From: a virus
Direction: 5' to 3' (one strand)
IMG/VR virus record: IMGVR_UViG_3300046006_002567
Span: 1-23,130 of that record
DNA: 23,130 nucleotides
In this document: piece by piece, positions 1 through 10,300 of the stretch
How the letters are laid out: every line of letters begins with the position of its first letter
How positions within the stretch are numbered: the first letter of the stretch is position 1
Notes under the pieces: model-generated
The model's database searches: none
What the model was told of the DNA's origin: nothing
The model's input: the letters and a program-made list of their open reading frames with translations, nothing else
Translations under genes and position numbers: made by a program

Positions 1-161
1 CATTACTATCAGTCAAAAGAAATTTCATTGCAAATAGTACACCAGTATCAAATCAAATTAAAATATTTGGTCCTATTGGTGTACAATATGTACCAGAAAT
101 TGCCACAGAAAATGATATCACATTAATAACAGAAGATGGTAGAACAATCCTATTGGGGTAA
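1..161 (+). CDS. C-terminal end of an unidentified upstream protein (partial)
   Basis: Reading from base 3, the frame is open from the left edge to a TAA at 159-161 and encodes about 52 residues, ending in GRTILLG. The fragment contains IKIFGPIGVQYVPEIA and no family hallmark that I can name. It is followed 3 bases later by the fibre-like gene starting at 165, so it is probably the previous gene of the same late structural operon. In T4-like phages the neighbours upstream of gp8 are other baseplate wedge or fibre proteins, which makes a virion protein likely, but that is inference from position only. The start codon and most of the gene lie outside the window. Confidence 0.75.
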   Translation, partial: LLSVKRNFIANSTPVSNQIKIFGPIGVQYVPEIATENDITLITEDGRTILLG

Positions 162-164
162 ACA

Positions 165-2963
165 ATGTCAACAGTAAAAATTTCTCAATTACCAAATCTA
201 ACACGTTTAGATAGCAACACATCAAATACAATATTGGTTGGTATTGATAACTCAACCAGTGTTACCAGTCAGTTTACAGCTAGAACATTGGCTGAAAGTC
301 TCTATTCCAATACTGCACTGAATGTTGGTAACAACGCAATCATTCTACCAAATGTTATTGCACAGTTTGTTGGTAACAGTTCAGCATACTTACAAACAAA
401 CTTGCAAAATAAAACACCTTCTGGTGCAGCTGACCATGTTATCACCGCTGATGTTGGTACGGATGAAAAAGATTATATTGACTTGGGTATACATGGTTCT
501 ACCAGCTCTGATGCAATATTCACTTCTATACTACCACTAGATGGTTATTTGTTTGTACAAGGTAACACCGCAACATCGACAGGTGGTAACCTAATCATAG
601 GTACAACAACCGCAGGTAGAACAGTTAACATCATTGCAGGTGGTCCAGGTTCCGACAAACTTCAAGTAAAGATTTCAACAGATGGTGTGAATTTGGTCGC
701 AAAACCATTGAAGTTTGCAGATGGAACATCACAAAACACCTCTGCAACCGCATCGGCCGCTTCAGGTGAATCGTTCGCCAACGGTGCATTTGCAAGAGCC
801 AACGGTGCATATGGTGTTGCAAATTCTGGTTCATCATTTGCTAATGGTGCTTTTACGACAGCCAATTCTGCGGCCATATTTGCTAATGCTGCATTTGGTC
901 AAGCCAACTCAGCCGCATCTTTTGCTAACGGAGCATTCTTGGTTGCCAATTCAGCTGCCATATTTTCTAACGCAGCATTCGACCAAGCCAATTCTGGTGC
1001 ATCTTTTGCAAATAGTGCATTCTTGGTATCCAATTCAGCCGCATCTTTTGCTAACGGAGCATTCTTGGTTGCCAATTCAGCCGCATCTTTTGTTAATGCA
1101 GCATTTACTACTGCTAATGCTGCATTCGGTCAGGCAAACTCTGGTGCATCTTTTGCTAATGGATCATTCTTGGTTGCCAATTCTGCGGCCATATTTGCTA
1201 ATGCTGCATTCCTACAATCTAACACGGCCGCTGCATCTTTTGGCCAAGCAAACTCAGCCGCATTATTTGCTAATGCTGCATTTAGTCAAGCCAATTCTGG
1301 TGCATCCTTTGCAAATAGTTCTTTTATAGTTGCTAACTCAGCAGCCATATTTGCAAATGCTGGGTTTACCAAAGCAAACTCAGCAAATGTCTTGGCACAA
1401 TCCGCATATGATAAAGCAAACTCAGCTGGAGATTTTGCCAACGGAGCATTCACATCCGCAAACTCTGGTTGGACCAGAGCAAATTCTGCACACACTCTAG
1501 CATCCACTCAAGCAGGTCGGTTAGATGTTGTTGAACCAATTGCACAAGAAGCTTTTACAATTGCATACTCTGCCTTAGATTTGGCCACAGGCAATTCAGC
1601 GGCTTGGTTACCATTAAGAGCAAACTCGGCAGCCATATTTGCCAACGCTGCGTATGCTCACGCTAATGCATCTTATACATCTCAAAATACAACAGCATCT
1701 TTTGCTAATGCAGCTTTTGTAACTGCTAATGCATCTTATACATCTCAAAATACTACAGCTGAGTTTGCTAACGGATCATTTATAACTGCCAATGCATCAT
1801 ATGCATCACAAAATACTACAGCATCTTTTGCTAACGGAGCATTTATAACTGCTAATGCATCTTATACATCTCAAAATACTACAGCATCTTTTGCTAATGG
1901 ATCATTTATAACTGCTAATGCATCATATGCATCACAAAATACTACAGCTGAGTTTGCTAATGCAGCTTTTGTAACTGCTAATGCATCTTATACATCACAA
2001 AATACAACAGCATCTTTTGCTAATGCAGCTTTTGTAACAGCCAACTCTGGTGCATCGTTTGCTAATGCAGCTTTTGTAACTGCTAATGCATCTTATACAT
2101 CTCAAAATACTACAGCTGAGTTTGCTAATGCAGCTTTTATAACAGCCAATGCATCATATGCATCACAGAATACAACAGCATCTTTTGCCAACGGATCATT
2201 TATAACTGCTAATGCATCTTATGCATCACAGAATACAACAGCATTTTTTGCTAATGGTGCTTTTGCACATGCTAATGCAGCTTATGCTCAAGCAAATACA
2301 GGTGTTATAGATGCATGGGTAAGAACTCAGGCAAACAATTCTTACGACACAGCCAATTCTGGTGCATCGTTTGCTAATGCAGCTTTTGTAACAGCCAATT
2401 CTGGTGCATCTTTTGCCAACGGAGCATTTATAACTGCTAATGCATCTTATACATCTCAAAATACAACAGCATCTTTTGCTAATGGTGCTTTCGATAAATC
2501 TAACACAGCAGCAATAAATGCACAAGCAGCCTTTAACTTTGCGAATACTACTTCAAATATATCATTAACATTTAGTGCTACGACTGTGTTGGATGTATCT
2601 GCAAGTGGAACCACAGCTTATATTTTTTCTCAATATACAGGATTAAACAATCCTAATATATCAACTTTTAGTGCTACAACTTTAGGATTTAATCTAAATC
2701 CACTTTCTGCATCTCATCCATTTCATATTAGAACAGGTGATAATAGTGCTGATTTCGACACAGGATTAGTTCACATTTCACCTACAGGAACAATTTCTTA
2801 TGAATCAGCCGCACAAGGTAAAACAAGTGGATTATTATTATGGAGAATTCCACACACATCTGTTGGCAATTACAAGTATCGTTGTTCTGCTCATCCAGGA
2901 GCAATGATTGGTAATATTAATATTGCTAACACAGCAGGCATATATTTCACCTATAGTTCATAA
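165..2963 (+). CDS. Tail-fibre-like protein with 7-residue repeat stalk and C-terminal cupredoxin-like domain
   Basis: A 932-residue virion fibre or adhesin is the likely product. Residues 1-200 form a head (opening MSTVKISQLPNL, a style I associate with phage fibre N-termini) followed by a Gly/Thr-rich beta-looking segment. Residues about 203-790 are a low-complexity stalk in which Ala-Asn recurs every 7 residues (units such as SFANGAFLVANSAA, later ASYTSQNTTASFANGAFITAN), with an interruption at about residues 460-500. Residues about 798-932 look like a type 1 copper (cupredoxin) fold, with H851, C907, H910 and M914 as candidate ligands. The start ATG at 165 follows the upstream stop by 3 bases and has a GGGG element 6 bases before it. 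The next gene is the gp8-like baseplate wedge, so attachment to the baseplate or tail periphery is plausible. The stalk DNA is highly repetitive and prone to assembly collapse, so the true copy number could differ. Confidence 0.88.
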   Translation: MSTVKISQLPNLTRLDSNTSNTILVGIDNSTSVTSQFTARTLAESLYSNTALNVGNNAIILPNVIAQFVGNSSAYLQTNLQNKTPSGAADHVITADVGTDEKDYIDLGIHGSTSSDAIFTSILPLDGYLFVQGNTATSTGGNLIIGTTTAGRTVNIIAGGPGSDKLQVKISTDGVNLVAKPLKFADGTSQNTSATASAASGESFANGAFARANGAYGVANSGSSFANGAFTTANSAAIFANAAFGQANSAASFANGAFLVANSAAIFSNAAFDQANSGASFANSAFLVSNSAASFANGAFLVANSAASFVNAAFTTANAAFGQANSGASFANGSFLVANSAAIFANAAFLQSNTAAASFGQANSAALFANAAFSQANSGASFANSSFIVANSAAIFANAGFTKANSANVLAQSAYDKANSAGDFANGAFTSANSGWTRANSAHTLASTQAGRLDVVEPIAQEAFTIAYSALDLATGNSAAWLPLRANSAAIFANAAYAHANASYTSQNTTASFANAAFVTANASYTSQNTTAEFANGSFITANASYASQNTTASFANGAFITANASYTSQNTTASFANGSFITANASYASQNTTAEFANAAFVTANASYTSQNTTASFANAAFVTANSGASFANAAFVTANASYTSQNTTAEFANAAFITANASYASQNTTASFANGSFITANASYASQNTTAFFANGAFAHANAAYAQANTGVIDAWVRTQANNSYDTANSGASFANAAFVTANSGASFANGAFITANASYTSQNTTASFANGAFDKSNTAAINAQAAFNFANTTSNISLTFSATTVLDVSASGTTAYIFSQYTGLNNPNISTFSATTLGFNLNPLSASHPFHIRTGDNSADFDTGLVHISPTGTISYESAAQGKTSGLLLWRIPHTSVGNYKYRCSAHPGAMIGNINIANTAGIYFTYSS
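768..1500 (+). repeat. 14-residue (42-bp) repeat block in the fibre stalk
   Basis: In-frame imperfect tandem repeats have the unit (A/S)xFANxAFxxANSA, mostly 14 residues and always multiples of 7. Copies vary mainly at the two residues after the phenylalanine (LV, TT, GQ, DQ, IV). Codon choice drifts between copies (gcc/gct, aac/aat), so this is an aged or recombining array rather than a fresh duplication. It is coding, not a CRISPR or regulatory array. Confidence 0.85.
1668..2276 (+). repeat. 21-residue (63-bp) repeat block in the fibre stalk
   Basis: Nine 63-bp units begin ASY(T/A)SQNTTA and end in (I/V)TAN, or AHAN in the last. They start at 1668, 1731, 1794, 1857, 1920, 1983, 2088, 2151 and 2214. 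One 42-bp unit lies between the sixth and seventh, at 2046-2087. Total length is 609 bases (9 x 63 + 42), so every unit is a whole number of 7-residue blocks and the register never breaks. A further degenerate copy lies at about 2361-2490. Confidence 0.9.
2556..2960 (+). other. Cupredoxin-like (type 1 copper) domain at the end of the fibre protein
   Basis: Residues about 798-932 of the 165-2963 gene. The segment HPFHIRT supplies a first histidine (H851). The segment YKYRCSAHPGAMIGNI supplies Cys907, His910 and Met914 in a C-x2-H-x3-M arrangement followed by G-x-I, as in the C-terminal copper loop of plastocyanin-like proteins, where the Cys-His-Met spacing varies by subfamily. Domains with HPF(Y/H)I and Y-x-C-(S/T)-x-H are, from memory, common at the ends of marine phage fibre proteins. 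Actual copper binding is inferred from ligand conservation. Confidence 0.72.
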
Positions 2964-2968
2964 TGACA

Positions 2969-2976
2969 GATAAATA
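2969..2976 (+). promoter_or_regulatory. Possible late promoter GATAAATA
   Basis: This matches the NATAAATA late-promoter motif of T4-like cyanophages (T4 consensus TATAAATA). It lies in the 17-base gap between the fibre stop and the gp8-like ATG at 2981. The promoter element would end only 4 bases before the ATG, so a transcript from it would have almost no leader. That weakens the case unless it is used leaderless or is an evolutionary remnant. Confidence 0.35.
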
Positions 2977-2980
2977 AATC

Positions 2981-4348
2981 ATGACAAATAAAAATATACT
3001 CACAAACGGTTCAAAGCTTTCTCAGATAGAACTGATGTATTATGCACCGGTGGCCGTGGTGCCGCCATATCTAACTGAGCCAATCAATGTAATGTATTGT
3101 TTTCTAGCAAAACCATTACCATGGAATGATAATATAAATCCCCCTGTTCCTGAAACTCATTTGAAAGCACTCAAAGAAGTGTATAGGAATATCTTTATTG
3201 TTAAGAAAATAAAAACAAATGATATATCACCAGTCATACAACGCATAGATTGGACTTCAGGTGTTTCGTATAATTGTTTTCTAGATGATGGAGATATGTT
3301 TGCAAAAGATCAAAATGGTTATATAACTTACATATTTTATGTGAAAAACAAATATGACCAGGTTTTTAAGTGTTTGTGGAACAATAATGACGAACCATCA
3401 ACAGTAGAACCATACTTCGAACCAGGCACTTATACCGCAAACAAATTGTTTCAAGGTGCAGACGGTTATAAATGGAAGTTTATGTACACCATTGACACCG
3501 GGCTTAAACTCAAGTTTATGGACAAAGAATGGATGCCAGTTGCAGTTGGATCAAACACTCCAAACCCATTGGTCACAACGGCCGGCGCAGGTAGTATAGA
3601 TGTTATTAATGTAAGTGAAGGTGGCTCAGGATATGATCCTGGTAACTCCGTGGTGCAAGTGGTCATAACTGGTGATGGAACTGGTGCGACAGCTACGGCA
3701 AATGTACAGAACGGTGTCATTCACGATGTTATTGTTACTAATCCAGGCAGCAACTATTCTTATGTGAGTGTCGCAGTGGAATCTGGTTTTGGTAATGGTT
3801 GTGTACTGGCGGCATCAACATCACCTGTTGGCGGCCACGGCTTTGATCCATTTTCTGAATTAGGTTGTGCTCATGTAATGATGACTTGTGAGTTTGAGGG
3901 AACAGAAGGTGGTCTATTACCTACAGACATTGACTTTCACCAATTGGGATTGATAGTCAATCCAACGACAAAGCAATATAATCCAGCATATGCAAATGGT
4001 GTTGTGTATAGTACAACAACAGACATTATTGTTGCAGCTGGTTCGGATATTGGATTTGCAACGGATGAAGTTATTTACCAGGGTCCTGTCGATAATCCAA
4101 CATTTACTGCAACAGTTTTATATTTTAATGTTTCCACCAATCTATTAAAGCTAATAAATACGAGAGGTGTTCCAGTAATTAATAGTCCTATTTTTGGACA
4201 AACATCAAAGTCAACAAGAACTGTACTATCATACAATCTTCCAAATTTTGCAATATATTCTGGTCATTTGGCTTATATTGAAAATAGAACAGGTGTTCAA
4301 AGAAGTGATGACGGAATAGAACAACTCAAATTTGTATTAGGTTTCTAA
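2981..4348 (+). CDS. 8: T4 gp8-like baseplate wedge subunit
   Basis: The product is a 455-residue baseplate wedge protein. In T4, gp8 dimerises and joins the gp6/gp7/gp10 wedge. The identification rests on a pattern shared with gp8 of T4-like phages as I remember it: a Y-C-F-L-A-K-P-L-P-W segment near residue 40, IDWTSGVSYNCF near residue 90, and the segment around residues 155-170 with GADGYKWKFMYTI. At about 455 residues it is longer than T4 gp8 (roughly 330-345). Much of the excess is an inserted beta domain at about residues 203-279 (GGSGYDPG ... NPGSNYSY), which recurs in the next gene. No good Shine-Dalgarno precedes ATG 2981, and M19 could be an alternative start. The gene sits directly before the giant DUF4815-type gene, consistent with a baseplate cluster. 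Confidence 0.82.
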   Translation: MTNKNILTNGSKLSQIELMYYAPVAVVPPYLTEPINVMYCFLAKPLPWNDNINPPVPETHLKALKEVYRNIFIVKKIKTNDISPVIQRIDWTSGVSYNCFLDDGDMFAKDQNGYITYIFYVKNKYDQVFKCLWNNNDEPSTVEPYFEPGTYTANKLFQGADGYKWKFMYTIDTGLKLKFMDKEWMPVAVGSNTPNPLVTTAGAGSIDVINVSEGGSGYDPGNSVVQVVITGDGTGATATANVQNGVIHDVIVTNPGSNYSYVSVAVESGFGNGCVLAASTSPVGGHGFDPFSELGCAHVMMTCEFEGTEGGLLPTDIDFHQLGLIVNPTTKQYNPAYANGVVYSTTTDIIVAAGSDIGFATDEVIYQGPVDNPTFTATVLYFNVSTNLLKLINTRGVPVINSPIFGQTSKSTRTVLSYNLPNFAIYSGHLAYIENRTGVQRSDDGIEQLKFVLGF

Positions 4349-4357
4349 GGGAAAAAA

Positions 4358-7300
4358 ATGGCTCTAAATTTTAACGTTGATCCTTACTATGATGATTTCG
4401 ATGATACAAAAAACTTTCATCGAATCTTATTCAAACCAGGTAAGGCAGTACAGGCCAGAGAATTAACACAGGCGCAAACGATTCTACAAGATCAGATTAC
4501 AAAGTTTGCCAATAACATATTTAAAGAGAATTCTCCCGTAACTGGTGGGCAGATTACAACCAATTTCAGTTGTTTTTATATTAAGTTACAAAGCACATAC
4601 AATGGTGCAACAATTGATGTTTCTGAATTTAATGGATTGCTTATAACAAATTCAACAGGTACAATTAAAGCAAAAGTTGTTGCTGTTGCACAAGCAACAG
4701 GTACCGCAGGTGAAGGTGATCCACCAACATTGATTGTTGTATATAAATCAGGCACACAATTTACCAATAATGATATCATATATGATGTAAATTCAAATAA
4801 AGCATGTCAAGCAATCACAAACAATTCAACCGGCCAATCTTCTGTAGTCTCTATTGCCAAAGGTGTTTTCTATGTACTTGGCAATTTTGTACAGATTGAA
4901 CCAACAACAATCGTTTTAAGTAAGTATGACAGCACACCATCAAGAAGGGTTGGTCTGGAAATTACCGAAACAATTTATGACTTTGCAAATGATGCATCGT
5001 TGTTAGATCCTGCGGTTGGCGCATCAAACTACCAAGCGCCAGGTGCAGACAGATACGTGATTAGTCTGGAACTTACAACAAAACCATTATATTTTGGTGA
5101 TGACCAATTCTTCATTGAATTACTTCGTATTGAAGAAGGTAATGTTTTCAAAATGGTTAATGGATCAGTCTATGCAGCAATTGATGATTATTTTGCAAAA
5201 CGTGACTATGAAACAAATGGTGATTACATTGTAAATGATTTCACTTTAACACCAAAGGTTGATCCTGATGATGAGGACAAGTACATAATGGGTGTTGGTA
5301 AAGGCCTTGCGTATGTGCATGGTTATCGTGTAGAGAATCCTTCACCTGTTAATTTGTCATCTAATCGTGCGAGATCAAACTCCTCTATAAACAACGACAA
5401 TACTATTATAAATTACGGTAGTTATTTTACGGTTGCAAATGTTGTTGGTGCAAATGCAAGAGCGTTTGAGATAACTACAGCAAATACAGTGGATTTCCAT
5501 TGTGTTGCATCAAGTGACGTTTATACAGCAAACGCAACAACATATAATTCTACACTTGTGGCCAGAGGTTATATTCGTGGATTGGATTTCCAAAGCAGCC
5601 CAGACAATTCTGATGCAAACACATATATTTACAAAGCTTTTGTAAATGATCTTCAAAACCAATCTTTGACGGGAACGGTTGTAAGTGCAGGTGCAAATAC
5701 AGTAGTGTTACCCGCAACTAATGGTAAAACATCTACAGTTAATGATGCATATATTGGTGTTGACATTTCAATTACTTCTGGAACAAATGCTGGTGAAACA
5801 AGAACTATTATAGGATATGTTGGTTCAACAAGAACTGCAACCGTAAATAGATCATGGAGTGTCACACCCGATAACACATCAACTTTTGCACTAAATTTTA
5901 ATACAGCTGATGTGGAATCCTTATTACAAATCGGTAGTGATTACACAATATACGGTAAAGCTAAGATCGACAATACAGGAAAACAAGGCAATTTGGCCAG
6001 CGGAGATGCAGTTTTCGAAAATCCAAATAAACCTGAATTAATTTTCACGTTAGGTTTACCACATGTTAAATCAATTACTGATGCATCATATACAACATAC
6101 ATAGAAAGTCGAGGTGTTGTTTTTGGTGCTTCTGGTGGTGATTTATCTGCAACACTGCCATTAACTGGAAGTTACTTGAATGTAATTAAACATTTAGGTG
6201 AAGGTGGTACTACACTTACTTCGGATTTGGTTGAAGAAAATTTCACAATTATTGTAACCAGTAAAGGTTCAAATTCAAAATTTGCTGTTGGTGATATTGT
6301 TCCATGGACAATATCTGGTAGAACAATTGATGTGAATAGTAATTTGTCTGTTGCAACATTAAAAACATTGACAAGTGATTTATCTGGATTTACAGCAACC
6401 ATTATTTACAAAGTTTTTGTACCTGTTGCAACGAATTCCAGTTTGATTTTGAAAATTAAAAATTTGGTTACAGCAAATGCTAATACAATTGTAACTGATG
6501 GAACACAAGTTGATACCTACACATATGTTGATGATGGTGGAACTTCTAGTGGTCAAGTTTTTATACAAGCGCCAGGTGTTCAACCACCCGGAACAAAACA
6601 ATCACTGTATTTGTCTGATGTGAAACGTGTTGTAAAAATTATCGACACTAAAAATAATTATACATTACCTACAACAGCAATGTATACTGATTCAACATAT
6701 AATGTTACGAATAATTATATATTTGATAATGGTCAAAAAGATGGTTATTATGACCACGCTTCGATTACTTTAAAACCTGGTGCACCTAAACCGGCCGGAC
6801 ATTTACACGTTTATGTTGATTACTACAAACATTCTGGTGGTGACGGATACTTTAGTAAAATGTCATACGTGGACGCTTCAAATGCACCAGAAAATTACAG
6901 AGAAATTCCAAATTACACAAGTAAAAATGGAACAACATATTCATTAAGAGATTGTTTAGATTTTAGACCATCTAGAGTAAATGCTCAATCAAATTTTATT
7001 TTCCGTTTTTCTAATCCATCAGACACAAGATTTGGTTCACTATTACCTGTAGATTCTTCAAGTTTCATTTGTGACTATGAACATTATCTTGGTCGTAAAG
7101 ATAAATTAATTTTAACCAAAGATAGAAGTCTACAAATAATTGAAGGTTCATATTCCATTAATCCAATTTTACCTAATGAACCAGATTCTTCATTGACGAT
7201 AGCAAATATCACACATAATCCATATACTGGTTATATAACCACAGAAGTTCCACCAGGTAAACTACCAGATTTGTCTATTGATAAGGTACAACACCGCCGT

Positions 7301-10300
7301 TACACAATGGCTGATATTGCAGGGCTTGACACAAGAATTAACCGTGTTGAATATTACACATCCTTAAATTCACTTGAACAGAATGCAAATTCTTTGCAAA
7401 TTTCAGATGCATATGGATTAAACAGATTCAAAAATGGTATTATGGTGGATGATTTCTCTGGTTTTTCAGCATCGGATGCCGGTGTTACAGACTTTAATGC
7501 AAACATTAACAGAAGAACCAGACAAATGACTGCTGGCCAAATTGTTAAGAATTTCCCATTGAAGAATTTGGCAATGGTCTATAACATGAATTCACCAACA
7601 ACAGCATCTATTGCTGCGTTGAATTACAATGTTACTAGAGATGGTTCAGTGAATTATTTTACACTACCATATACTACAACCAATCTTGTTTCACAAAAAT
7701 TGGCAAGTAGAACGACCAATGTAAACCCATTCAATACTCCTTTTGCAAAGGGCAATTTAGCATTGTCTCCAAACATGGACACTTGGGTAGACACAACATA
7801 TTCACCAGCCCTATTGGTTGTTGATCCTAATTTACAAGTGTATCAAAGAGGAAATGTCAACAACACATTGGCTTTTGGTGATTGGCAAACAGTTCCTGGA
7901 ACATCAGCAACAAGCCTACAATCGCAAACATCTAGTCCTTGGGCAACCATTTCAAATTCTGTTGGATGGACTGGCGGAACAACTGGATTGCAACAAACAA
8001 CAATACAGAATTCCACACTTTCTTCAACTTACATTACAAAGTTTAAAGAACAGCAAAGCAATGTAGTTGGACCATACAATAAAATAGATAACACGTATGC
8101 ATTGAACAATGGTTACATAAATGACATTAGTATTCTTCCATGGATCAAACCACAACAAATTACAATTATAGCTTCTGGTTTGTTGATTAAAACAAAACTA
8201 AATGCATTCTTTGACAATATAAATGTTAATGCTTATGTTCGCAAATTAAACACAATTGAAGTGGAATCAGTGACTGGCACCTTTAAAGCAGGTGAAATTA
8301 TTGGATATTTTTCATCTGGAACATTTACACCTACAGCTAAAATTGTTGGTGTATATAATTATACTGACACAACAAAGATGCGTTTGTATGTTTCAAACGA
8401 TTTTAAGACAACAACATACAATAACAGTTTAGCGTTACAAAACGGTTTCTTTAATGCATCAGGTGTTTACCAATCATCTACTGCTTCTGGCAGTGTTGTT
8501 GCAACACAATTTAACAACTCCAGTGAACACTATAGTGGTACATTGAAAGATTCAACATCTCTTACATCAATACAATTATCACCATTAGCATCAAGTGTAA
8601 ATGATTTTTACAATGGTTTAACGATTTATATAACATCTGGTACAGGTGCTGGTCAGTCAGCTGTGATTTCAGATTATGTTGGATCAACAAAGGTTGCAAC
8701 ACTTGCAACACCTATAACAGTGGCTTCAGTTGTTGGTTTACCAGATAAAGAAACATATTCCATTGGTTCAACTACAGGTTCAATTGAAACTAATGAACGT
8801 GGTGATTTCTTTGGTGTGTTTACGGTACCAGCAAACAGTTTCCATACTGGCCAAAAAGTCTTCCGTTTAGACAATCGCATTAACAATAATGCTGCTACAG
8901 TATCAACATATGCAGAAGGTACCTTCTATGCAGAAGGACTACAAGTCAATAAACAAAATATTGATTTTGGTGCATCACCATCTGGAGCAAAAGATACTTT
9001 CAGACAAACATTGTATAAAGATTCTTCTTATACAACCAATACATCAGAAGTACAATCAAGAAGAATAGTTACAGATTTGGAACCACCGCCGCCTTGGACA
9101 GGTGATCCTGTTGCTCAAACTTTCCAGATTGACCCAACAAACTTTCCAAATGGTGCTTTTATATCAACAATCAGAGTGTTCTTTGCATCAAAACCAACAT
9201 CAACAAATGATGGTTCACCAATAACACTTTCAATTGTTGGTACACTGAATGGTTATCCAAACGGAGTAACATTGGATCATGCGGTGGCCACTTTGGATCC
9301 AACTAAAGTTAGAGTTTCTTCTACACCACAATACTTGGATACAAACGCATACACAGAATTCACATTTAGTTCACCAGTTTATGTTCAATCTGGTGTGTTG
9401 TATGCGTTTATGGTAAAATCTTCGTCAAATGAATATACATTGTGGACCGCATCAAACAATGAAGAAGCATTACCGTCAACGGTAAAAAATCTTCCGACTG
9501 ATCCATATCCAAGTTCAATTACAAAAATATCTGCTGCACATTATGTTGGTGGTTTATTCCTTTCTCAGAATTCACAAACATGGGAAGCAGATCAAAACCA
9601 AAATCTAATGTTTACAATTGAACGTTGTGTGTTTAACACTGCTGTTACACCATCAATCAGAATGGTTATACCTAAAAAGTTGCCACAAAGAACTTTGGTT
9701 GATTCTGAAATAGATTATTATAAAAATGCAAATACAATGACAGATTTGATTTTAACAACATCAAATTCTGATATATTGGTAGATGCATTTAACATATCAA
9801 CAACTGATTTTGTACCATCATCAACCTCAATTAATTATAATTATGATGCAACATTGCAAAACGGAACTTCTGCTGGCCAGGTTGGTATAAATCCAGGTAA
9901 ATATGGCACAACAATGTATGACCATATACATTTGGATGATAATCAAGGTGAAAGGGTGTTATTCGCAAATTCAGAAACATCTTTCTCATTGTATGGTCAA
10001 CTATATTCACAAGACAATGCTGTTTCTCCAGTTATTTCTGATGCTGGAACAACTGTATTTACGGTGCAGTATGATATCAACAATTGCCCTCTGTCAAACA
10101 GTTTAATATCAATTGTTTCTGGTGGAACCAGTTACGCTACAGGCAACACAACAGTTACCGTTTCTCCACCAACAGGTAAAAATGGTATGCAAGCTTATGC
10201 ATCACAAACTATTGTGAATGGTGTCATAACTTCCATTTATCTAACTGATGTTGGTTCTGGCTATATTGAAACACCAACTGTTTCAATTAATGTATCTGGT

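Noticed and set aside
715-1329. Second + strand open frame (204 codons) inside the first fibre
   Set aside because: It is a repeat-driven shadow frame (Leu/His/Pro-rich) that overlaps a better-supported gene.
768-2490. Dense short repeats that could be mistaken for a CRISPR array
   Set aside because: The repeats are contiguous, in frame, without spacers, vary by synonymous codons and encode a regular protein stalk.
2556-2960. Cupredoxin domain as a host-derived photosynthetic electron carrier
   Set aside because: It is fused to the end of a repetitive fibre, has no signal peptide of its own, and similar fusions are known to me from other marine phage fibres, so a structural or binding role fits better.
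4153-4160. AATAAATA late-promoter match inside the gp8-like gene
   Set aside because: It is intragenic, within an ordinary Leu-Ile-Asn-Thr coding stretch, with no gene start nearby.
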